From CAJQQY01 sp045106765 (GTDB taxonomy: Bacteria > Bacteroidota > Bacteroidia > Chitinophagales > Saprospiraceae), in assembly GCA_045106765.1 (NCBI GenBank), contig JBGCFD010000160.1:1-64000 (forward strand): a stretch of DNA of 64,000 nucleotides, read 5' to 3'. The position numbers and the translations under genes are program-made. Positions 27,099 through 35,711 of the stretch are shown piece by piece. The notes beneath the pieces were generated by a model that did no database searches, was not told where the DNA came from, and saw only the letters and a list, made by a program, of their open reading frames with translations. Every line of letters starts with the position of its first letter. Positions within the stretch are counted from its first letter, which is position 1.

Positions 27099-27812
27099 CT
27101 ATCCCAAGAGATCCTCCATGCCATAAAATCCTTTTCGATTGTTCATCCATTCGGCTGCCATCAAAGCACCTTTGGCAAATCCTAATCTAGAATGTGCGGT
27201 GTGTTTTATTTCTATAGAATCAATTTCAGAATCATAGCTAATAGAATGAGTTCCAGGCACCTTTTCAATTCTTTTGGAAAAAATAGGGAGTTCATTTTTT
27301 TGTCGAGCAGTTTCTTTGACCCATTTAGATTTTCGAGTTATTTTTTCCAAAAGACCTTCTGCTAGTGTGATGGCAGTTCCGCTAGGTGCATCTAATTTTT
27401 GAGTGTGGTGAATTTCCTCGAGAGAAATATCGTAGGTGTCATATGCTTCCATCATTTTTGCTAAAATTTTATTTAGCTTAAAAAATAGATTAACTCCAAT
27501 GCTATAATTAGAAGCATAGAAAAATCCTCCATCTAATTTTTGGCAAGAATTTTTGACTTCTTCCATTTTTTCAACCCAGCCAGTTGTGCCAGAAATAACT
27601 GGAACGCCACATTGAAAACATCTAGTAATATTTTCAATTGCACTTTCAGGGCGAGTAAATTCTATGGCGACGTTTGCTTGTTTTAATTGTTCGTTGGTCC
27701 AAGTTTCGGCATTGGTGATGTCTACTTTTAAGACTATTTCGTATCCTTTTTCTAAGGCTAGTTGTTCGATGGTTTTACCCATTTTGCCGTAGCCGATTAA
27801 TGCGATTTTCAT
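27099..27812 (-). CDS. dapB: 4-hydroxy-tetrahydrodipicolinate reductase
   Basis: A 237-residue enzyme of the lysine/diaminopimelate pathway that reduces the dihydrodipicolinate precursor with NAD(P)H. The Rossmann motif IGYGKMGKT is at residues 4-12, then VAIEFTRPESA and SGTTGW, with the catalytic/substrate segment EIHHTQKLDAPSGTA in the C-terminal domain. The length fits the shorter Bacteroidota DapB. It follows the propeller-amidohydrolase gene on the same strand, separated by a palindrome, and precedes the B12 riboswitch region. Confidence 0.95.
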   Translation of the reverse strand: MKIALIGYGKMGKTIEQLALEKGYEIVLKVDITNAETWTNEQLKQANVAIEFTRPESAIENITRCFQCGVPVISGTTGWVEKMEEVKNSCQKLDGGFFYASNYSIGVNLFFKLNKILAKMMEAYDTYDISLEEIHHTQKLDAPSGTAITLAEGLLEKITRKSKWVKETARQKNELPIFSKRIEKVPGTHSISYDSEIDSIEIKHTAHSRLGFAKGALMAAEWMNNRKGFYGMEDLLG

Positions 27813-27827
27813 TTATTTTGTTTTAAC

Positions 27828-27896
27828 TTTTCACCATAGATTACGCAGATTTTCACAGATTATTAAAATACGAATCTGCGTAATCTGTGGTGAAAA
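27828..27896. repeat. 69-bp palindrome between the amidohydrolase and dapB genes
   Basis: 27828-27851 and 27873-27896 are inverse repeats of 24 bases with one mismatch. Arms read TTTTCACC(A/T)... through GATTACGCAGATT. The loop has a partial third copy of the CACAGATT word. The element touches the stop of the amidohydrolase gene and ends 16 bases before the dapB ATG. Similar GATTACGCAGATT palindromes occur in many Bacteroidota; this is known to me only as an intergenic repeat. Confidence 0.8.
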
Positions 27897-27900
27897 AAAA

Positions 27901-30900
27901 TTAATGCCGACAACTACACATCGAAGGCATAAAACTATTTGTACTTTCAAAGAAAGGAATATTATTAGAACCACCTTCTTTTTCAAAATAAAATAGAGAA
28001 CGTTTCTTATTGTAATTTCCGACCTCATTCATGTTTTGTGCATCATACAATCGACCATTAATCATGGTGTATTTGATCGTTTCAGAATTACGAATATCTT
28101 CCAATGGATTTTTATCCAAAATCAAAAGGTCTGCTAATTTTCCATTTTTTAAAGAACCAATTTCACTATCCATTCCTAAATAAATAGCTCCATTCATAGT
28201 GGCAGAGCGAAGCGCTTGATGATTAGTCATTCCACCTTGCTGCAACATCCAAAGTTCCCAATGTGCACCCAAACCTTGGAGTTGTCCATGAGCGCCAAGG
28301 TTGATATTGACTCCTGCATTTTGCAATTTCGTACAACTTTGCGAAGTCAAGATATGACCATTTTCATATTCATCATCAGGGATCATCGTTCGATGTCGAG
28401 AGCGAGAATCCAAAATACCTCGTGGCATAAAATTAAGCAACCGATCTTTTTCCCAAACATTTTCTTTTTGGTAAAAATAGTATTCGCCATTTACGCCACC
28501 GTAATTGACAATCAAGGTAGGAGTGTTGTGTGCTTTTGTTTTTTTCCAAATCTCAATTACATCTTTGTATAATGGTGCGACGGGTAGATTATGTTCCACT
28601 CCTGTGTGACCATCAATAACCATATTCATATTATGATAGAAAAAAGAACCACCTTCTGGAACGACCAACATATTTAATTCTCTAGCAGCTTGTAAAACTT
28701 GTTGGCGTTGTTCACGTCGAGGTTGATTATAACTTTTTACAGAAAAGGCACCATAAGCTTTCGTTCGGCGTAGGGCAGATTTGGCATCTTCCACAGAGTT
28801 GATGACAGCTTTAAAATCACCTTCTGCTCCGTAGAGAATTGTACCGGTTGAATATAATCTTGGGCCGATCATTTTTCCTGCTTTGATCATTTCGGCTTGT
28901 GAGAAAATCATTTCAGAATTGGAAGAAGGGTCATGAGCAGTCGTTACTCCATAGGCGAGATTGGCGTAATAATGCCATTGTTTTTTAGGGCTAGTTCCAA
29001 AGCGGAAATTTCCTAAGTGACCATGCACATCAATGATTCCTGGCATGATCGTTTTGCCGGTACAATCAATAACTTTTACATCACTTGGAACTTTGATTTT
29101 TCCAGTTTTACCTACCGATGTAATTTTATTGTTATGAACGATAAGTGTTCCATTTTCGATTACTTGATCGCCTTCCATCGTAATGATAGTTGCATTGGTA
29201 AAAGCGATTTTTCCAATAGGTCGATCACTCTTTAAATTAAGATCAATTTTCAAACCTGAGGTATCCATCGGAGGAACAGAATCTACCTTGCCAAGGAAAG
29301 GAAAACGGTCTTCGATAGAGTTAGTAAAATATTCATTTCCTAGCGTCCAATGCACTTTTTTGCTATCCTTACTCCAATGTAAATTGATCCCTGCATCCCG
29401 TCCAATTTGAGCAACTGGAACTGCTTTTGTCTTGGCAGAGAGTCCAATTGCTTGTCCTACTTTTGGCATTGGAGCGATATACACTTTGTACAAATCTGTA
29501 AATGCAATCCATTGATTGTCAGGACTTTGTGCAAATTGGTTAGCGTATTTTGTATTAAAAATAGTTTGCTCGTCTGAACCATTTAACTGGACACTTTTAA
29601 AAGCTTTTTTCAAACTTCCAAAGAGGTAGCCACCTGTTTGAAAAAGGATTCGGTCACCATCTGTACTAAAACTTGGATACTCTCCCTGAGGCGTGACCAA
29701 CGTATTTTTTTTACCATTTGAAGACATTAAATACATGCCAGGTTCTTTTGAAAAAGTATATCCTTGGTGATCATTCCCACCTGCTTTTACATAGACGATT
29801 TGACTACCATCTGGAGAAAAAGATGGAGTCCGATAATTACCTTTTTTGGGTGTTAATATGACTGAAATTCCAGACTTTAAATTTAACTTTCGGACGCTTC
29901 CTAATTCATCATCATCCCAAGTGACATAAACAATTTCTTTTCCGTCAGGAGAAAAGTTTGGTTCAAATTCAAAGTGCAAGCTTGTCGTAATTCTCGTGGG
30001 TTTTCCATTTGGTAAATTCATTTTCCAAAGGTGTCCAACTGCATTAAAAACCAACATTTTTCCATCAGGAGAAGTCCGAGCATTTCTAATCACATTGACA
30101 TTGAAATTATCTTGATCTACTTGATTTGGAAATCGAACTGTTTCATAAACTCGATGTTTCGCATTCACCGTAAAAGCAATGTTAGAAACTTTGGTAGAAG
30201 AGATATTTACTTTTTGAATTTTACCTTGTGCCCAAAAAACTAGATGCTGATCGTCTGGGGTCCAAGCAAATCCTGGATAAGTTCCAAAGATGGCCCAAGC
30301 TTCTTGTTGGTCTTTGGACATTTCATCATGCAATAATTTTTCTTCTCCCGTTTCTAAATTATGGACAAACAAAACAGTCTTCGTTCGTACTCTTCTAATG
30401 AAGGCAATTTTTTTCCCATCATGTGAAATTTGTGGACGGCTTGCACTTCCTGGTCCTCTGATAATCGTTTTCGTTTCTCCTTTTTTTCGATCATATCTTT
30501 TGATCACATATATTTGAGAATTAGGATCTTTATTGTATTGGAAGTAACCCCCTGGGTAAACGTCTTCTGAGAAATAAACATATTGACCATCAGGAGAAAC
30601 ACATGGTTCGTTCACATCTTGTTGATCATTTTTTCGTTTGGTCAACTGAATTCCATCGCCTCCTGTGATATGATACATCCATAGTTCACCCGCACCAAGA
30701 GACCGCTGAGAAGTAAAATGCTTTCGACCGATGACATAATCACTTCCCTCTACCCAAGTACCATTATTGAGCAATCGAAATTTTTCTTTGGTGATTTGTT
30801 TTGCATCAGAGGCATCAGATTTCATTGTCCAAAGATTATCTCCACCACCTGCATCACTAGTAAATAAAATATATTTTCCATCAGGACTGAACCGAGGTTG

Positions 30901-31197
30901 AACATCAAATGATAAACCTGATCGTAAAGTTTTTGCTTTACCACCTGTCATTGGAATCGTATAAATATCGCCCATCATATCGAAGACAATAGTTTTTCCA
31001 TCAGGACTGACATCAAGATTCATCCAAGTTCCTTCGTCAGTTGTGAAATCAAATTCTGTGAATTCTCCAGGAGGATTATTGACATCCCACTTTTTGGAAT
31101 CCTTCTTTTGAGCAAAAGAAACTTGAAAAAGAAAGATGAAAATCGAAAGTGTCAAAAGTCTCGCAATTTTTTCCGTTGTTGTAGGCATTCTTCTCAT
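27901..31197 (-). CDS. Secreted amidohydrolase with N-terminal Tricorn/TolB-like propeller
   Basis: A 1,098-residue protein with a signal peptide (cleavage after SFAQ, about residue 29). Residues about 45-640 carry WD40/PD40 blades with the pattern SPDGKxIVF (DVSPDGKTIVFDM; FSPDGKYILFTS; FSPDGKEIVYVTW). The C-terminal half (about 665-1050) is an amidohydrolase with the metal-binding motif MPGIIDVHGHLGN and further His residues (AYGVTTAHDP, GHTGVEHN, INLGAHGQ). This two-part architecture is known in Bacteroidota and Acidobacteria as putative secreted peptidases or amidohydrolases. The substrate is unknown. The last residues include a CSCRH tail of no known meaning. Confidence 0.9.
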   Translation of the reverse strand: MRRMPTTTEKIARLLTLSIFIFLFQVSFAQKKDSKKWDVNNPPGEFTEFDFTTDEGTWMNLDVSPDGKTIVFDMMGDIYTIPMTGGKAKTLRSGLSFDVQPRFSPDGKYILFTSDAGGGDNLWTMKSDASDAKQITKEKFRLLNNGTWVEGSDYVIGRKHFTSQRSLGAGELWMYHITGGDGIQLTKRKNDQQDVNEPCVSPDGQYVYFSEDVYPGGYFQYNKDPNSQIYVIKRYDRKKGETKTIIRGPGSASRPQISHDGKKIAFIRRVRTKTVLFVHNLETGEEKLLHDEMSKDQQEAWAIFGTYPGFAWTPDDQHLVFWAQGKIQKVNISSTKVSNIAFTVNAKHRVYETVRFPNQVDQDNFNVNVIRNARTSPDGKMLVFNAVGHLWKMNLPNGKPTRITTSLHFEFEPNFSPDGKEIVYVTWDDDELGSVRKLNLKSGISVILTPKKGNYRTPSFSPDGSQIVYVKAGGNDHQGYTFSKEPGMYLMSSNGKKNTLVTPQGEYPSFSTDGDRILFQTGGYLFGSLKKAFKSVQLNGSDEQTIFNTKYANQFAQSPDNQWIAFTDLYKVYIAPMPKVGQAIGLSAKTKAVPVAQIGRDAGINLHWSKDSKKVHWTLGNEYFTNSIEDRFPFLGKVDSVPPMDTSGLKIDLNLKSDRPIGKIAFTNATIITMEGDQVIENGTLIVHNNKITSVGKTGKIKVPSDVKVIDCTGKTIMPGIIDVHGHLGNFRFGTSPKKQWHYYANLAYGVTTAHDPSSNSEMIFSQAEMIKAGKMIGPRLYSTGTILYGAEGDFKAVINSVEDAKSALRRTKAYGAFSVKSYNQPRREQRQQVLQAARELNMLVVPEGGSFFYHNMNMVIDGHTGVEHNLPVAPLYKDVIEIWKKTKAHNTPTLIVNYGGVNGEYYFYQKENVWEKDRLLNFMPRGILDSRSRHRTMIPDDEYENGHILTSQSCTKLQNAGVNINLGAHGQLQGLGAHWELWMLQQGGMTNHQALRSATMNGAIYLGMDSEIGSLKNGKLADLLILDKNPLEDIRNSETIKYTMINGRLYDAQNMNEVGNYNKKRSLFYFEKEGGSNNIPFFESTNSFMPSMCSCRH

Positions 31198-31732
31198 GTT
31201 TTTTTTTTTGGAAAATTTAATTAACTGATTTAGAAAAAATAAATGTAGTTAAAATTTAGAGAATTTCTTGTTGAGAAGAAACTAAGCTATTTTTTTCATC
31301 TCTTTATCAGTATCAGGACTTTTAGTATTGATGCTGATAAGGAAATGGGCAATATTACAAAGCCTACTAACATTCACAAAGAATACCTAAATTAATTGCC
31401 AAATTTAAGAACTTAAATCTTATCTTTCTGTAAAAAAAATCTTATTCTTTTGTGCGGAATTGAAAAAAATGAACAGGATAGATAAATAAAAATTTATAAC
31501 TCCTCGTCAGCTTGCTGCGAGGTTTTTTAATACATGGAAAATTAGCCATGGTTTTATCATGGAGGTTGTTGATCTGGAATAAATTAGGAATTAGATGTTG
31601 ATCCAAAGAATGATATACAAATAATTGAAGAAAATACACGGGATAAAAAAACTGAACATTACAGTATAAATGTCATTAATCTTTCGATTACATTTATTAT
31701 TGCTCCTCCATCAAACTTATCAGGATTACTTA
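31198..31732. other. 535-base spacer without a credible gene
   Basis: It holds no coding frame that I can support. A short minus-strand frame at 31442-31639 shows no domain, no signal and no match I recognise. Two hairpins are present: 31304-31340 (TTATCAGTATC with GATGCTGATAA) upstream of the amidohydrolase gene, and the + strand terminator-like stem at 31502-31528. Confidence 0.6.
31502..31528 (+). terminator. Orphan + strand intrinsic terminator
   Basis: CCTCG and CAG pair with CTG and CGAGG around the loop CTTG (31502-31522), directly followed by TTTTTT. The shape is that of a rho-independent terminator on the + strand, yet no + strand gene precedes it. Confidence 0.6.
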
Positions 31733-34700
31733 TTAGTTATAATTTATTACATAACTTCGATTAACGTCTAAATCATTCATTCTTTGAATATGTCCATTTG
31801 GCCATTTTATTTCCAAACTAAAAGTTTTTAATTCACCTAAACCAAAGTGAGAAGTCTTAGGGTGAACAGATAAATAACCTGTGGTGCTATGGACTTCTTT
31901 CCAAATTTGATCACCACCTGGAGTAGTCAGAATTATGCTAGCCCCGATAGCATCTTTAGAAATTTGCTTAGTTGGGTCACCGATCAATTTAATGCTAACC
32001 CAATTGTTGGATTGTTGTTCTGCATTGTTTCGAAACAATCTTGCATGACTAGTATAATCGTTTATTATTATATCCAAATCTCCATCATTTTCCATATCAA
32101 AAAAAGCCGCACTTCGTGAAGTCCCAGAATAATCTAATCCGCCCGACTGAGTTGCTACTTCTAAAAATCCATTGTTGTTTTCAAATAATACATTAGATTC
32201 TTCATTACTATTTGCAAGACTTATATCTTTTGTTTTTCCATTGGGGTCTCTATAATATTCATTTTCATTACTATAAACACTATATTGATTCATACCTGTG
32301 AGGCAATACAAATCTTCATCCCCATCATTGTCAAAATCGAAAAAATCAGCATCCCAAGACCAACCTGTAGCAGAGTAACCTCTTCCTATTGATTTGGATT
32401 TTGAAAAGGTGACTTGTCCATTTTTTCCTATATTAGAAATAAAAAAATCATTCGCTTCAACTACACGCATAGTACTTAATGAGGCTGGGTCAAAATGAAC
32501 AGGTGTATCTTCATTTGGAAGAACATATTTATCATCTTTTTCCATCACAACAATATTGGAAATATAAAAATCAGGACGAAGATCTTGATTCAAATCACTA
32601 ATGCCTATATTCATGGTATAAGAAGGTTTATCAGTACCCATAACTGAGCTAGCATCAGTAAATGTTCCATTGTGATTATTGAGATAATAGGAATTTGTTC
32701 CAAAGTCATTTCCCACAATGATATCTTGCCATCCGTCTCCGTTTATATCAGTATGCCCTACGGCTTGTGTCCATCCTGCATTTTCTAATCCAGATCCTTC
32801 AACCTCTTTGAATTTGAAGTTCCCTAAATTCCGAAAAAGCTTATTAGGCACTCCATTTGTATTATGTCGTTTTAATGTAGGAAATTGTCCTTTAAGGTAA
32901 TTGCCAAAATAACCAATATAAAGGTCAGGTAATCCATCCTTATCATAATCGATGGAAGTACAAGGGCCACCAATTAATCCTTCTCCTCCGAGGTTAGCTT
33001 GATTAGTCATATCTTCAAAAGTTCCGTCACCTTTATTTCGATATATTCGATGTTTATCATTTGCATAAGAAATAAAAATATCTTGCCACCCATCATTATC
33101 AAAATCCAAAATGATAGGTTGACGAGGTTCGCCATAATTTCCGTCTGGCCTTTTCCAGTTGATACCAGCTAGATCAGTAATATTCAGAAGTTCTTTCCCT
33201 TCTTTGTTTTTAAGAAGTTGGTTACCACGTCCACCTAGAAGTAATACATCCACCCAACCATCATTATCAATATCTTCTGTCGCTACTCCTCCTCCTCCAA
33301 AAGCAGGAGGGATAGCTAACCTTGCCAGATTCTCATCTTCCTTGACAATATAACCTCTGATGGTTCGACTTAACCAATCAGAGTTTCTATGTTCGAAATT
33401 CAATTCCATTTCTTGAGAAATTTCAACAAAAGGTTCTTCCAAGAGTTGTTTGGTAGTAGGTTTAACGGAAACAATTTTTGGTTCAGAAATACTAGGCGGC
33501 TTATTATGATTAGTATTTAATTTTTCTTGAAAAGTTTGTACAGCATTTTTAAAATGTTGGATTTTTAAAACCTCATGTTTTTGTTTTTTAGCATTCATTC
33601 CTCCCAATCTAAATATAACAACTGCAAATTGAGCAATCCCTTCTACCATCATCTCAAGTGCAAATGGATCAAGAGATGATTTCAAATTGGCTGTACGATC
33701 ATCCAATGCATATTTTAAATATTGCCAATGCAATCCACTATCTCTAAATGCATCTAAATCATATGCTTCAATAACAATTTGATCTTGTTTTTCCAGGTTA
33801 GGAAAAAAAGTAACATCTTCAAATTGGTTGATTGTATAAGGCAAGAATTCTTGAACTGCTTCAAAAACATCTTTATACTCTACCGTAGTTTTGTTTTGTT
33901 GTAAAGTTTGAACCTCTACATAATTCAGTAATTCTGTGCTGAATTGAATCATTAGGTCAGTATAAAGGTTTGTCAATTTCTTAGTCATTTCAGGATCGGT
34001 AGGCCAAGGCATTTTAGAAAAATATACTTGAATATTTCGAAGGAAAACTGATTGATTGATCTGGTTATAATTTTGGTATGCTGCTAGTTTTTGGTCAATG
34101 ATGGAATATAAGAAAGCTTTATGATTGATGTTCTTTTGTAGGTTTGTGATTGAAGAAGTAGGTCTTTTTTTGAGATTGTTAAATAATGCTTTTATAGCAT
34201 TATCCATATGAATTTTTTCTATTTTAAACTGGTTATCTTTTCGAGCTAATTTATCTGATTCTTGGAGCAATGCGATTACGGCAAGCTCAATACTTTTTTT
34301 AAAATAAGCCATCGTTTTATCATTAAGAGAGGCTAGTTTTTCAGTTTTAAAAAGGAAAGATTGTTTGACAGCAAGAATCGCTCGTAAGGCATAAGCTACC
34401 GAACTATATTGTCGGTAATCTCTTGCAGTAATGAAAACCTGATGACCATTTTGAAAAGAAAGATGAATACCTGAATCATCCTCTTTGTAGCTAAAATATT
34501 CTTTTTCTATTTCTTTGAATAAAACTAAATCGTTCATTTTTTTAGAACGATTTTCATATATTCTTGAATAATTTAGCCAAAGTGTTTTGACATAATTCTT
34601 TTGAAATTCAATTCGTTTATTTCGAGCTTCAAAGCTAAGAGGAGTTCCATATAAAAAATCTTCCAAACGAGAAGCTGTGGCATGGCATTTTGGATCTTTT

Positions 34701-34837
34701 TGATTTTCGAGGGCTCCAATTTGTTCGATGATGGGTTGAAACTTCAATGTGTCTTGAGCAGATAAATGATCACTTAGAGAAATATTGAAAAAGAAAACCA
34801 GAAGGAAAAAAAAGCAGGGTTTCATAAGATTGGTCAT
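31733..34837 (-). CDS. Secreted VCBS/FG-GAP repeat protein with UnbV/ASPIC tail
   Basis: A 1,034-residue protein with a signal peptide (FFFNISLSDHLSAQ). Residues about 30-480 are a helix-rich, Asn/Lys-rich region I cannot assign. From about 500 to 960 there are seven calcium-binding-like FG-GAP/VCBS repeats of the DxDNDGxxD type (DIDNDGWVD, DFDNDGWQD, DYDKDGLPD, DINGDGWQD, DLNQDLRPD, DFDNDGDED, DMENDGDLD). The last about 75 residues (KDAIGASIILTTPGG ... EIKWPNGHIQRM) form the ASPIC/UnbV domain. There is no T9SS tail. Such proteins are secreted or surface exposed; the biochemical role is unknown. Confidence 0.88.
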   Translation of the reverse strand: MTNLMKPCFFFLLVFFFNISLSDHLSAQDTLKFQPIIEQIGALENQKDPKCHATASRLEDFLYGTPLSFEARNKRIEFQKNYVKTLWLNYSRIYENRSKKMNDLVLFKEIEKEYFSYKEDDSGIHLSFQNGHQVFITARDYRQYSSVAYALRAILAVKQSFLFKTEKLASLNDKTMAYFKKSIELAVIALLQESDKLARKDNQFKIEKIHMDNAIKALFNNLKKRPTSSITNLQKNINHKAFLYSIIDQKLAAYQNYNQINQSVFLRNIQVYFSKMPWPTDPEMTKKLTNLYTDLMIQFSTELLNYVEVQTLQQNKTTVEYKDVFEAVQEFLPYTINQFEDVTFFPNLEKQDQIVIEAYDLDAFRDSGLHWQYLKYALDDRTANLKSSLDPFALEMMVEGIAQFAVVIFRLGGMNAKKQKHEVLKIQHFKNAVQTFQEKLNTNHNKPPSISEPKIVSVKPTTKQLLEEPFVEISQEMELNFEHRNSDWLSRTIRGYIVKEDENLARLAIPPAFGGGGVATEDIDNDGWVDVLLLGGRGNQLLKNKEGKELLNITDLAGINWKRPDGNYGEPRQPIILDFDNDGWQDIFISYANDKHRIYRNKGDGTFEDMTNQANLGGEGLIGGPCTSIDYDKDGLPDLYIGYFGNYLKGQFPTLKRHNTNGVPNKLFRNLGNFKFKEVEGSGLENAGWTQAVGHTDINGDGWQDIIVGNDFGTNSYYLNNHNGTFTDASSVMGTDKPSYTMNIGISDLNQDLRPDFYISNIVVMEKDDKYVLPNEDTPVHFDPASLSTMRVVEANDFFISNIGKNGQVTFSKSKSIGRGYSATGWSWDADFFDFDNDGDEDLYCLTGMNQYSVYSNENEYYRDPNGKTKDISLANSNEESNVLFENNNGFLEVATQSGGLDYSGTSRSAAFFDMENDGDLDIIINDYTSHARLFRNNAEQQSNNWVSIKLIGDPTKQISKDAIGASIILTTPGGDQIWKEVHSTTGYLSVHPKTSHFGLGELKTFSLEIKWPNGHIQRMNDLDVNRSYVINYN

Positions 34838-34898
34838 TTGGTTATTTAAAACAACTTTTAAATAAAAATAGGTGTTTTTTATTCGAATAAAAAAAGAA

Positions 34899-34932
34899 AA
34901 TCCCGAATTCTGATTGATTTAAATTCGGGATT
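34899..34932 (-). terminator. Terminator of the T9SS protein gene
   Basis: AATCCCGAATT at 34899-34909 and AATTCGGGATT at 34922-34932 form an 11-bp perfect stem; on the minus strand it is followed by TTTTCTTTTTTT. It lies 41 bases after the stop at 34973. Confidence 0.8.
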
Positions 34933-34972
34933 CCTTTTTTATGGAATTAATTAGTTCTTAATTATTAATCAA

Positions 34973-35674
34973 TTATTTTGTTTTGATCATAACTTTGGAA
35001 TCAATAAATTTTCCTTTTACTAATAGAGTATAAACAAAAGTTCCATTAGTAATAGCATCATCACCAACTTCTATTTTACCATATCCAGCTTTTGTAACTT
35101 TTATGGAACTTAATACTTCACCGGTGAAACTACTGATTTGTACTTCTACATTTTCTAACCCTTCTGGAACGAAATATCGAATTTCAGAAGAAGCATTAAA
35201 AGGGTTAGGGGCATTTTGTATAAGATAAGCATCAGAAGCAGAAAGGCCAAGTGCTGAGTTGGAACAACAATTATTTAGACTTTCGCGAATCACTTTATTT
35301 TCTAAACGAAGCTCTTCTGTAATTCGAAGTAAATCTTCCACCCTATCATTTAACTCATTCATTTTTTGAGCTATTTCTGCTGGGTGAGTACTTGCCATTA
35401 TTTCTTCTCGAGCTATCTCCATATCAATAGGATAGTAAGTGTCTTCTTGAATAATCTCTTTCTCATTTTGAGGAACATCGAGATCAACTAGATAAGTACC
35501 TCTGTTTGGAACATCTTTGGTGGAAGGAGTAGTTGCAGTTTTTTCAGCTACAGGCCCTGGAGTAGTTCCTTCAGGACGTCCATTGTCACCTGTAGTTTGA
35601 CCAATAGTAAATTGAAGTAAAGAAAACTGGAAAATCAGAATTGTTATATATTTAATATATTTCATTGCAATCAT
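34973..35674 (-). CDS. Small secreted protein with coiled coil and T9SS sorting domain
   Basis: A 233-residue secreted protein. After a signal peptide (cleavage after TIGQ, about residue 26) comes a Thr/Pro-rich stretch, a predicted coiled coil over about 95-135 (EIAQKMNELNDRVEDLLRI), a cysteine pair (NNCCS) and the type A T9SS domain from about 150 (AYLIQNAPNPFNASSEIRY ... DSKVMIKTK). It begins 37 bases after the S74 tail-fibre-domain gene, on the same strand, and probably forms an operon with it. The function is unknown, and the pairing suggests that the products assemble together outside the cell. Confidence 0.82.
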   Translation of the reverse strand: MIAMKYIKYITILIFQFSLLQFTIGQTTGDNGRPEGTTPGPVAEKTATTPSTKDVPNRGTYLVDLDVPQNEKEIIQEDTYYPIDMEIAREEIMASTHPAEIAQKMNELNDRVEDLLRITEELRLENKVIRESLNNCCSNSALGLSASDAYLIQNAPNPFNASSEIRYFVPEGLENVEVQISSFTGEVLSSIKVTKAGYGKIEVGDDAITNGTFVYTLLVKGKFIDSKVMIKTK

Positions 35675-35711
35675 TTTTTTAGAATTAAAAAATTAAATTT
35701 TAAGAGACCAA

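Noticed and set aside
31442..31639. 65-residue minus-strand frame in the gene-free spacer
   Set aside because: No recognisable domain, no signal peptide, and it crosses the terminator-like stem at 31502-31528.
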